From positions 1 through 63,457 of the IMG/VR virus record IMGVR_UViG_3300032782_000011: a DNA stretch of 63,457 nucleotides. One strand, given 5' to 3'. Origin of the DNA: a virus. Both the position numbers and the translations under genes were made by a program. Below, piece after piece: positions 38,010-45,779 of this stretch; position 1 is the first letter of the stretch, and every line of letters begins with the position of its first letter. The notes beneath the pieces are model-generated. The model was not told the origin of the DNA. It ran no database searches and saw nothing but the letters and a program-made list of their open reading frames with translations.

Positions 38010-40105
38010 TGGCCGACCAGCCTGAGTACCGCGAATGGCAAGTTCCAGCCTCAACCGCCGCCGAGGATAAGGTCATCGGCTGGGTCAATGAGGCCTGTGA
38101 AGAGGGCATGGCGTGGTGCCGTTCTCAGCGCGGCTACCCGGATTGGCGTCGCTCCCTGAACATCCTCGCCTCCCGGATGGACCTCTCGACAGACAGCAAC
38201 GAATCCAACTACCGTTCGCGTGTCTCAACTAATCGCCTAAAGCGCAACATCCGCGAAATCACTGGCACTCTCGCAAAGCTACGGCCCATCTGGGGCTATT
38301 ACAGCGACAACAAGCTATACTCCGACCGCGCCGAGATGCTCAACAAGGTGGTGCGCTTCTGGTACCTCAACCAGATGGTAGACCGCTCCGTGAAGCGCGC
38401 CTTAGACTTCAGTGCTGCAACAGGTCTCGGCTGGCTTCACCCAGTCTATCGCCGCTCCCGTTATGGCACCGGACGCGGCGACATCCAAGTCCAAGTCTAC
38501 GGCGCACCATCGGTCCTGCCAGTGCAGCTCCCTGAATCCAACGACTGGCAGGAAGCCTACGCTGTGACCATCCTAAAAGAGCTACCCGTCGCAATGGCGC
38601 ACGCGATGTTCCCTACGTTCCAGAATCGCCTCCGCCCTACTTCCTCTCGCTACTGGTACATGAATGATGGCGTCCGCAAAGCCACAACAGGCAACTGGAT
38701 GGCCCGTGCTTTCGGTCGCGTGAAGCGCACCGCTGAGGATACCGCCCTTAGCGACCTGCTCATCCCCATTCGCTACACCTACATCCTCGACCTAGCCATC
38801 AACACGACAGGCACCCCGAACCCTAAAAGTGGCACAGAAATCCCCATGGGCGAATTCGGCGCGTCCTGGTCCTACAAAGTCCCTTATCTTGGCCAGCAAA
38901 TCCAAGTGGGCCTTGACTCAGTATCCGGCAAGCCCCTTCACCGCACTGCGGACGAGAACGATGCGCGCCTTTACCCTTATCGCCGCCTCATCATCTCAAC
39001 CGACACCGTAAAGCTCTACGACGGCCCATCGTTCGACTGGCACGGTATGTTCCCTGGTGTAGCATTCTGCCTCGACGCATGGCCATGGGAGCCTTTGGGC
39101 TTCAGCTTAATCCGCGACGGCTTCGAACTCCAGCAAGCCATCAACGAAATCGCACGCGGCAACATGGACAAAGTTCGCTCCCAGCTCAATATGTCCCTCG
39201 CCTACGACATCAACTCAACAACCAAAGGTGAAGCAGAGCGTTTCGACCCCATGCAGCCCCGTGGCCGCATCGGCTATGACGGAGCCGCCATCGAAGGCAC
39301 CCCCTTCACTCCAGTCATCCCCCCAGAAGTGCTCAGAGTAGAGCCTGAATCCATGGCTCTCATGGATAAATTCGAATCGACCATGGACAGCCAGCAAGCC
39401 ATCCACGATGTCATCGCCCTCGCGAAGCTCCGAGCTGTCGGCTCCATGGACGACATCGAGAAAATCGTCGAAGCCAACGGTCCCATCGTCGAAGATATGT
39501 CCCGCTCAATGGAGCCTCCGATGCGCGACCTTGGCGTGATGGTCAAGTACGACATCATGCAGTACTACACCACCCCTCGGGTGATGAATATCGTCGGCCC
39601 GGACAAGGTTGTCACCGAGACCTTCGACTACGACCCGGCCTCGCTCGTCCCATCTCACGTACCCGGAGAGGACCCTGAGAGGCCCTCGAACCACAATGCA
39701 TCCCAGCGCGCCCGCATCCTCGCGGATAATCTAGATTTCTACATCATGCCGAACACTCTCCACGAGATTCACCAGATGACCATGAAGCTCGGCCTCATCC
39801 AGCTTCGCAAGGCTCAAGTGAAAATCGACTCTCAGACCATCGCCGAAGCGTGGAACGTCCCGAACTATGGCCAAATCGATGGAAACACAGTGCTTGAGCG
39901 CTTCAAGCAGGAGCAGGAGGATGACCTCATTTTCGGCGCACGCATGAAGGAAGTCGCCGAAGCCATCGGTCTCCTACAACCCGGCACACCTGGCCAAACC
40001 GCCCCCGGCAAAAAGCAAGAAGGTCGCCCTCCAACAGGCCAGAATGCCCCAGCGTTGAAGTCCAAAGATGGCGGGGCGCGCTCCACCGTCACTGAGTCAA
40101 AGTAG
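38009..40105 (+). CDS. portal protein
   Basis: A 698-residue protein directly after terminase. Helical N-terminus with WCRSQRGYPDWRRSLNILAS, RSRVSTNRLKRNIREITGTL and a central domain (FSAATGLGWLHPVYRRSRYG). A long helical region follows (FELQQAINEIARGNMDKVRS, MDKFESTMDSQQAIHDVIAL) with a Gly/Pro/Lys-rich tail, as in podovirus head-tail portals. It forms the dodecameric DNA channel. Confidence 0.85.
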   Translation: MADQPEYREWQVPASTAAEDKVIGWVNEACEEGMAWCRSQRGYPDWRRSLNILASRMDLSTDSNESNYRSRVSTNRLKRNIREITGTLAKLRPIWGYYSDNKLYSDRAEMLNKVVRFWYLNQMVDRSVKRALDFSAATGLGWLHPVYRRSRYGTGRGDIQVQVYGAPSVLPVQLPESNDWQEAYAVTILKELPVAMAHAMFPTFQNRLRPTSSRYWYMNDGVRKATTGNWMARAFGRVKRTAEDTALSDLLIPIRYTYILDLAINTTGTPNPKSGTEIPMGEFGASWSYKVPYLGQQIQVGLDSVSGKPLHRTADENDARLYPYRRLIISTDTVKLYDGPSFDWHGMFPGVAFCLDAWPWEPLGFSLIRDGFELQQAINEIARGNMDKVRSQLNMSLAYDINSTTKGEAERFDPMQPRGRIGYDGAAIEGTPFTPVIPPEVLRVEPESMALMDKFESTMDSQQAIHDVIALAKLRAVGSMDDIEKIVEANGPIVEDMSRSMEPPMRDLGVMVKYDIMQYYTTPRVMNIVGPDKVVTETFDYDPASLVPSHVPGEDPERPSNHNASQRARILADNLDFYIMPNTLHEIHQMTMKLGLIQLRKAQVKIDSQTIAEAWNVPNYGQIDGNTVLERFKQEQEDDLIFGARMKEVAEAIGLLQPGTPGQTAPGKKQEGRPPTGQNAPALKSKDGGARSTVTESK

Positions 40106-40457
40106 TACCACCCAGAAAAATCTTCGGTACTAGTACACTTTTCGCTTGACATAGTTCCGGTACTTATAGAACTATCCTATCGAACGGGCACCGTGCGAGT
40201 GCTGCGAGGCGGTGGTAGCACTTCAGGACGTATGAGCGACCCCGCGATGCCGACTCTTCGGGAATCCCCGAAAAGGAGCGTGACTCAATGTTCTCCACTA
40301 TGGAAGTGAAGGGCCGCAGGAAGCGCCACAAGAAAAAGTAAGTCGTCCCTGCCCGGAAACGATTGCCCTTAACCGGGCGGTCTCCTCGCAGGAGCTAGGA
40401 TAACCCGGAGTAGGGACGCTTCTCCGCCAACGTCCCCACCCCACTCAAGGAGCGCAA
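40106..40457 (+). promoter_or_regulatory. leader region of the head genes
   Basis: A 352-base gap. CTTGACA at 40145-40151 followed by TTATAGAACTATCC; a stem AGTGCT/AGCACT (about 40198-40222); a hairpin TTCGGG-AATC-CCCGAA just before an AAAAGGAG site; and a possible 17-codon ORF at 40288-40341 rich in Arg/Lys/His (KGRRKRHKKK). A head-gene promoter is likely here. Confidence 0.45.
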
Positions 40458-40631
40458 ATGGCAGGATACGGTCGCAAAATGAAATCAGGTGGTTTCACAG
40501 GCAACCTCGCAAAGCTAGGTGGCCGCAAGAGCAAGTTGAAGCTGGCTGGCGATATGCGCCCGGAACACTTTTCCGGCAAGACAGCCCCTTCGTTCAAGAA
40601 AGCTCATAAGCAAGCGCACAAAAAGGTCTAA
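40458..40631 (+). CDS. small basic protein
   Basis: A 57-residue, strongly basic protein (MAGYGRKMKSGGFTGNLAKL, then FKKAHKQAHKKV) after CTCAAGGAGCGCAA. Similar Lys/Arg-rich mini-proteins occur at 44629 and 58682. It could bind packaged DNA or cement the head. Confidence 0.6.
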   Translation: MAGYGRKMKSGGFTGNLAKLGGRKSKLKLAGDMRPEHFSGKTAPSFKKAHKQAHKKV

Positions 40632-40636
40632 GGTGA

Positions 40637-40939
40637 ATGGCTACTCCATCCATGATGACTCCTCCTCCCGGAGACAGTTCGGACGGCTCCTCACCCTCTC
40701 CGGGAACCCCGACGACGCCACCGGGTGCGTCGCCTTCTCCCGCGCAGCCTGCCCCGGTAATGCAGCAGACCACGCAGTCTCTCATCAGCGTAGTGAACAC
40801 CCTACGCGGTATTGCCAAAGCCTTCCCCGAAGCCTCTCCGCATGTGCAGGAAGCGAACGAAGCCATCCGCAGAATCATGGCAGCAATCATGAAAAATTCA
40901 CAGCAAGGCGAACCAGCGGCTCCGCCGACCAACGCCTAG
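40637..40939 (+). CDS. Pro/Ser-rich small protein
   Basis: A 100-residue protein. A disordered head (PPPGDSSDGSSPSPGTPTTP) and one helix (QEANEAIRRIMAAIMKNSQQ). It precedes the scaffold gene and may assist head assembly. Confidence 0.6.
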   Translation: MATPSMMTPPPGDSSDGSSPSPGTPTTPPGASPSPAQPAPVMQQTTQSLISVVNTLRGIAKAFPEASPHVQEANEAIRRIMAAIMKNSQQGEPAAPPTNA

Positions 40940-40951
40940 GAGAGCGGTAAA

Positions 40952-41815
40952 ATGAGCCAGACATACGCAGAATTTCTGAAGTCCCAGGGTGCAGGCGAGG
41001 AAGAAATCAAGCTCCTCGACACCCCCATTGGGCGTAAGGCCTACGAGAAGATGCTCGCCGATGCCGACCAAGCGCGCCTCGATGGCGAAGCTGCCAAGGC
41101 CGCAGCGAAGAAGGACCGCGAGCAACTCGAAGGTTGGTTTAGCACCACTGCCGTCCCGGAGTTTAAGGAGATGGAGCGCCGCGCCATCGCCGCCGAGGCC
41201 GAATCTGCCAAGGCCCGCGCCGCATGGAAAGCCGCCCAGGAGCGTGGACTCGTGGACCTAGAACAGTTGAAAGCTCTTGGCTACGACACCGGAGCCCCTA
41301 CTACTCCTGCTGCCCCAGCAGCCCCAGCCCTCCCCGCAGGTTTCGACCCGGCAAAGTACATCACTACCGACTCGCTCAAAGGCCTCTCGGATGGCGTCGG
41401 TGACGGTCTCGCTGTTCTCCAAGACATCGTTATGGAGCATGCGCAGCTCTTCCCGGACAAGCCCCTTCGCGTCCGCGAACTCCGCAAGGAAGCCGTCGCT
41501 CACGGTAAGACCGTCGAGCAATACTGGTCTGAAAAGTACAACGTCATCGCCGCCCGCGAGAAGAAAGCTGCCGACGACAAGGCCGCGTGGGAAGCCAAGC
41601 TGCGTGAGGAAGGTGCCGCGAAGGCCCGCACGGAGCTGGCCGCCCAGTATGGCAATCCCGAGTTGCGCCCTGGAGTGCCCTCTACCAACGCTTTCACCAA
41701 GCGCGCCGAAACGGGCCGTGATAAGCAACCGTGGCAACGGGCCGACGATGCTTCAAACGACCGTGTGCAACGCGCAACCCAGAGAATTATAGAGCGTCAG
41801 AACGTGACGCACTAA
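40952..41815 (+). CDS. head scaffolding protein
   Basis: A 287-residue protein after AGGAGAGCGGTAAA. Long charged coiled coils (about 15-100, QARLDGEAAKAAAKKDREQL), an Ala/Pro linker (about 112-125) and a second helical half with a basic tail (RVQRATQRIIERQNVTH). Composition and location before the capsid gene match phage scaffolds. Confidence 0.75.
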   Translation: MSQTYAEFLKSQGAGEEEIKLLDTPIGRKAYEKMLADADQARLDGEAAKAAAKKDREQLEGWFSTTAVPEFKEMERRAIAAEAESAKARAAWKAAQERGLVDLEQLKALGYDTGAPTTPAAPAAPALPAGFDPAKYITTDSLKGLSDGVGDGLAVLQDIVMEHAQLFPDKPLRVRELRKEAVAHGKTVEQYWSEKYNVIAAREKKAADDKAAWEAKLREEGAAKARTELAAQYGNPELRPGVPSTNAFTKRAETGRDKQPWQRADDASNDRVQRATQRIIERQNVTH

Positions 41816-41823
41816 GGAGAATA

Positions 41824-42378
41824 GTGGCCGTATTTGACAAACGCGATTGGAAGCAGCCCTTCTTCGATGGACTATGCCCAACCGCTACCGACTGGGCAAT
41901 GATGGCTGCTTACATCGACGGTGAGGGAAGCATACTCATTAATCCTCGCCGTAAGAGAGTACGTGATGGTGTGGCTAAAGATATTGCTTGCACCTTCTAC
42001 TTGAAGCTCACTGTAGCGAATACTGATGTTCGCTTAGTGGCTTGGTGCAAGGAAAGATTCGGGGGAACGTTCAAAGATGCGAATACGCGGTCATATTACG
42101 AAGGTCGTAATGTGAAGACCGCGTGGCATTGGAGTGCGTCCTCTAATCGGGCAGCTTGGATACTACATAATTGCTTACCTCACTTCGTGATTAAGGGTGA
42201 GCAGGCATTAATCGGTATCCAGTTGCAAGAAAGCATGCGATTGAGCATAGGCTCCCGTAGCCTCCCAAAAGAAGTGGTGGAGACTCGGCGGGGGCTTAAG
42301 CGCCAGTTGCTTGTGCTTAAGGCGAAGGGCCGCGCTTTAGACGCAGTAGAGCAGCGGCAGTTCGAAGAAGTAGCCTAA
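41824..42378 (+). CDS. LAGLIDADG homing endonuclease
   Basis: A 184-residue protein from GTG at 41824 after AAGGAGAATA. WAMMAAYIDGEGSILINPRR contains the motif with catalytic Asp/Glu, and a second helix-strand half follows (NRAAWILHNCLPHFVIKGEQ). One motif per chain suggests a homodimer. It is wedged between scaffold and capsid genes. Its N-terminus (MAVFDKRDW) resembles the capsid start (ADPLFDQLS), as if the insertion copied that region. Confidence 0.85.
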   Translation: MAVFDKRDWKQPFFDGLCPTATDWAMMAAYIDGEGSILINPRRKRVRDGVAKDIACTFYLKLTVANTDVRLVAWCKERFGGTFKDANTRSYYEGRNVKTAWHWSASSNRAAWILHNCLPHFVIKGEQALIGIQLQESMRLSIGSRSLPKEVVETRRGLKRQLLVLKAKGRALDAVEQRQFEEVA

Positions 42379-42397
42379 AGCAAAAGGAGAGACTCCA

Positions 42398-43555
42398 ATC
42401 GCGGACCCACTTTTTGACCAACTCTCAGCGACAACGCTGGCAGAATTGAGGGACGACGTTCTCTACGATGAGTTCTTCGTGGACAGCGCGTGGATGCGTA
42501 AGATGCGCGTCAGCGGCGCTCTCGATGAATTCATGGGTGGCACTGGAATGCAGATTCCCTTCCAGTACGACCGCGTTATCGGCGGCGCTATTCAGCCCGG
42601 TACCGACGTGGTTGTCACCCAGAAGCAAATCATCGGCGCGATGCTGTTCCAGCCGAAGGAGTACTACGAGCAGATTCCTCTGAACCTGTTCCGCACCAAC
42701 GTACTTCAGCATGGCGGTCCAGCCGTCAAGGTGAAGGAAGTAGACGCATACTTCACCAACGCCGTGCAGGCTCTCAACACCGACATCGGCATCGACTTCT
42801 ACCACCACGGCCAGTCCATCTCCGGCTCGAACCGCATCATCAACATAAACGGCGTGTCGGAAGCCCTAAACGACGGCGTGAATCCCTCCTACGACGGCAA
42901 CGTCTTCACGACCTACGGAGGTCAGCTCCGCAATGGCGTGGTCACGAACACTCTCAACAGCGTACCCATCTGGGTGGGCGACCAAGCGGGCAACACAGGG
43001 CAGATTAGCTACAAGGTCCTCGCTGAGGCCTACTTGAACGCCGTGCAGCGCCCGGACATCGGCCTCTGTAACAAGGCTCTCTACGCCTACCTGCTGGAGC
43101 GCCAGGAGCCGAAGCAGCGCGCAGACATGGAAATTCAGGACGTAAACATCGGCATGTCCGGCCTGAAGCTCCTCGATGCTATCATCTTCGAAGATAAGCT
43201 GGCACCCTCAACAAAGTACGGCACCTTGCTGCCTCCGAACCTGTCAGCCACTCCGGTAGCGCCTCTACCCACTGGGACGACAACTTTCACCACGCCAGCG
43301 TTGACGGCTACGCAGTCGGCCATCTCGAACTATCCAGCTTCGACGGCCTGCAAGCCCGGTGAGCCCTTCTTCTGGCTTCGCCTCAAAGGTTGGAAGCTGC
43401 GCCCGTCTGCGGACCCAGAATACAACTTTAACTTCACCCCGCCCATCCGCTCGAACACGAACCCCGACCTCATCACCGTGTTCTTGAAGGCGGCGCTAAA
43501 TATCTACACGACTTCTCCCCGCGACAATATCCAACTTGTCGGAGCTGGGTTCTAA
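42398..43555 (+). CDS. major capsid protein (apparent ATC start)
   Basis: 385 residues if begun at the ATC 42398-42400, which lies 7 bases after AAAAGGAGA and gives (M)ADPLFDQLSATTLAELRDD. No ATG, GTG or TTG lies between the upstream stop (42371) and this point; the next canonical codon is TTG at 42446, without a ribosome site. The body (LDEFMGGTGMQIPFQYDRVI, IGIDFYHHGQSISGSNRII) has mixed alpha/beta text as in HK97-type shells. Position after the scaffold gene supports the call. Confidence 0.8.
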   Translation: MADPLFDQLSATTLAELRDDVLYDEFFVDSAWMRKMRVSGALDEFMGGTGMQIPFQYDRVIGGAIQPGTDVVVTQKQIIGAMLFQPKEYYEQIPLNLFRTNVLQHGGPAVKVKEVDAYFTNAVQALNTDIGIDFYHHGQSISGSNRIININGVSEALNDGVNPSYDGNVFTTYGGQLRNGVVTNTLNSVPIWVGDQAGNTGQISYKVLAEAYLNAVQRPDIGLCNKALYAYLLERQEPKQRADMEIQDVNIGMSGLKLLDAIIFEDKLAPSTKYGTLLPPNLSATPVAPLPTGTTTFTTPALTATQSAISNYPASTACKPGEPFFWLRLKGWKLRPSADPEYNFNFTPPIRSNTNPDLITVFLKAALNIYTTSPRDNIQLVGAGF

Positions 43556-43567
43556 GGAGACCTAAAA

Positions 43568-44230
43568 ATGGCATCAGGAATGCTGACGAAACAGAACGAT
43601 TTCCTTACAGCGAGACTGCTGAATGACGTGAACGATACCGTCTCCGGTGGACTTGCCGTATCGCTGCCTGCGGGTGCCCCGCAACCCCCGGTGTCGCAAA
43701 CCCAACCCGGCGACCGCATCGTTCTCGACGATGCGACTGCCGTTGGCCTCTCAGACACCACAGTCGGCACACTCTACGGCGGCATCTATATGTATGTCGG
43801 CACCCTGTCCAGCTCGACGGCCAACCCGGCTCGCGGGACCGGAGCCTTCTACCGCGCCGCTGACCTGCCTTCGGCTGTCACAGGACTCTATCAGGTGACT
43901 GCTGATGCTCAGCCGACCACAGCCATCCCGACCCTATTCGGCGGCGTATTCATCAACGCCGTCACTAAGGGCAACTGGGGATGGATTCAGATTGGCGGTG
44001 TCGCATCGTGCCTGTTCGACTCTGCCATCACCGCCGCTGTTGTTGGCAACCCGGTGAGCGTGAAAATCTCCGCCGCCGTCGCCTCAACCTTCGACGTTGG
44101 AGTCAACGTCGTGACCGCGACCATCCCCTTCTCGTATGCGGGTGGTTTCGTAGGGACCGCTATCGTGCTGCCCGTCATCTCAACCGTCACAGCAGTGTTG
44201 ATGCAGCGCAATCCTTTCAGCCGCGTCTAA
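43568..44230 (+). CDS. putative head decoration or completion protein
   Basis: A 220-residue protein after AAGGAGACCTAAAA. Helical start (MLTKQNDFLTARLLNDVNDT), then beta-rich Ala/Thr/Val text to the end. It directly follows the capsid gene; a decoration or fibre-like head protein is the likely role. Confidence 0.65.
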   Translation: MASGMLTKQNDFLTARLLNDVNDTVSGGLAVSLPAGAPQPPVSQTQPGDRIVLDDATAVGLSDTTVGTLYGGIYMYVGTLSSSTANPARGTGAFYRAADLPSAVTGLYQVTADAQPTTAIPTLFGGVFINAVTKGNWGWIQIGGVASCLFDSAITAAVVGNPVSVKISAAVASTFDVGVNVVTATIPFSYAGGFVGTAIVLPVISTVTAVLMQRNPFSRV

Positions 44231-44240
44231 GGAGTAACGA

Positions 44241-44618
44241 ATGGCGTTCACAGCAGGTGTGAAGATTCTTCCCGGATACCCGGTCCAAATGGGACCGAAG
44301 ATGATTGTCGTATTCGACATCATCGGACCATCATCGTATTCGCGCACAACGGGTATCGTCCTTTCTGCTACTGCTGGAGGGCTCAACCTCGGGGGCTTCG
44401 ACTTCGGCCAAGCTACAAGCGATACTCAGAACCTGTTCGACTTGCAGGTCCAGATGAACTTGGGAGGCTACGGTAATTCAGTGCCCTCTATCATCCTCCG
44501 ACCTGTCTCCATTACAACTGGGTCAGTTGGAGGGCAGTCGCAAACAGCAGGTACCGAAGCGGCCACAAGCACGAACCTGTCCACCTTTAGCTGGCGGGTT
44601 CAAGTCGTAATGGTTTAA
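44241..44618 (+). CDS. putative virion protein
   Basis: A 125-residue beta-rich protein (VKILPGYPVQMGPKMIVVFD, NLFDLQVQMNLGGYGNSVPS) after AAGGAGTAACG. No family recognised; head-completion candidate. Confidence 0.65.
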   Translation: MAFTAGVKILPGYPVQMGPKMIVVFDIIGPSSYSRTTGIVLSATAGGLNLGGFDFGQATSDTQNLFDLQVQMNLGGYGNSVPSIILRPVSITTGSVGGQSQTAGTEAATSTNLSTFSWRVQVVMV

Positions 44619-44628
44619 GGAGGAAGTG

Positions 44629-44787
44629 ATGGCAAAAGCCGGAAACGCCCCCTACATGGGCTTCGAAAAGGAACCCCCCACGCGCTTCGGCCCAAAGGAG
44701 TCTGGGAGCCCGCTCGTCCATTCCCACTCGAAGCGTCCGAAGCGGAAGATTTCCGTCCGTGGCAAGCGCCATGGCCGCAAGCACTAA
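44629..44787 (+). CDS. small basic protein
   Basis: A 52-residue protein after AAGGAGGAAGTG. MAKAGNAPYMGFEKEPPTRF, then SKRPKRKISVRGKRHGRKH. Strongly basic C-terminus; candidate minor head or DNA-binding protein. Confidence 0.6.
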   Translation: MAKAGNAPYMGFEKEPPTRFGPKESGSPLVHSHSKRPKRKISVRGKRHGRKH

Positions 44788-44801
44788 GGAGCCGGGTGTG
44801 A

Positions 44802-45779
44802 ATGTCTCTCCAAAGCATGGCCGCAGAGTTGCGTGGGGCGCTGCCAAAGCTCCCTATTGCTTACGCCCCAACTCTAATCAATAGAGCATGGCGAGAGATT
44901 CGCGAGAGCGGCCTTTGGTCCTTTAACCTTTACGAGCAGAGCTGGATTACCCCACCCATCGTCACGGCTGGCACAGTCACCGTAACTCAGGGTCTCAATA
45001 CCATCACTTTCGATGCGAACGCCATTGCGGCACTTCTGGCATCGCAGGTCGCGAATCCCTACTCACCTATCACCACTCGCCAGTTTCGCATCGCGGTCGG
45101 TGGAATCTACAACCTCGTGACCATGGATTTCGGCACAGGGGACGCGACACTCGACCGCATCTGGGGAGACCCGAGTGGAACAGGCACAGCTTATACGGTG
45201 TATCAGGTCTACTACGTCCCACAGTACAAGGACCATCTTCGTTGGATGAGCGTGCGGAACCCGATTATGTTTCTGGACCTAAATCTCAACACGACACGTC
45301 AGGACCTTGACTCACTCGACCCACAGCGTCTCTGGTATGCATGGCCAACCGATGTCGTACCTTGGGGCCGGGACCAGCGACCGGGGAGCGCCACAGCGGA
45401 CTTCCCGCTCTACGAACTCTGGGGACAGCCTGTGAACCCCTTCACCTATCAGTGCTACGGGTTACGTAAAGGAGCCGACTTAGTAAATCCCACCGACACC
45501 CTCCCTTACAGCATCGGTGAAGAGTTCGTCCTCGCCCGAGCGCGTTGGTACGCCTACGAGTGGGCGGAAGCGAACAAGGATATGAGCCCGCGCAGTGCTG
45601 GCCCGGATTTTAGATTTCTGATGGAGAAGGCTGACAAGGATTACATCCGTCTGCGCACCATGTATCGGCGTGAAGACCGTGAACTGGTAGACAACTGGTT
45701 TAGCGTGCGCGGCTTGAATTACCCAATTTTCTCGCTCGGTCACTACAACACTATCGGTGGAGTGGCGGGTCCAGCATGA
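44802..45779 (+). CDS. head-tail connector candidate
   Basis: A 325-residue protein. Helical N-terminus (MAAELRGALPKLPIAYAPTL, then INRAWREIRESGLWSFNLYE) and a beta-rich body with many aromatics. Its plan resembles that of 58871-60226. Place after head genes suggests an adaptor at the portal or a stopper. ATGA overlap with the exported fibre gene. Confidence 0.6.
   Translation: MSLQSMAAELRGALPKLPIAYAPTLINRAWREIRESGLWSFNLYEQSWITPPIVTAGTVTVTQGLNTITFDANAIAALLASQVANPYSPITTRQFRIAVGGIYNLVTMDFGTGDATLDRIWGDPSGTGTAYTVYQVYYVPQYKDHLRWMSVRNPIMFLDLNLNTTRQDLDSLDPQRLWYAWPTDVVPWGRDQRPGSATADFPLYELWGQPVNPFTYQCYGLRKGADLVNPTDTLPYSIGEEFVLARARWYAYEWAEANKDMSPRSAGPDFRFLMEKADKDYIRLRTMYRREDRELVDNWFSVRGLNYPIFSLGHYNTIGGVAGPA

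Noticed and set aside
41816-42397. Group I intron carrying the LAGLIDADG gene inside the capsid gene
   Set aside because: The endonuclease has its own ribosome site and no intron core helices were recognised; the capsid frame starts after it. Not fully excluded.
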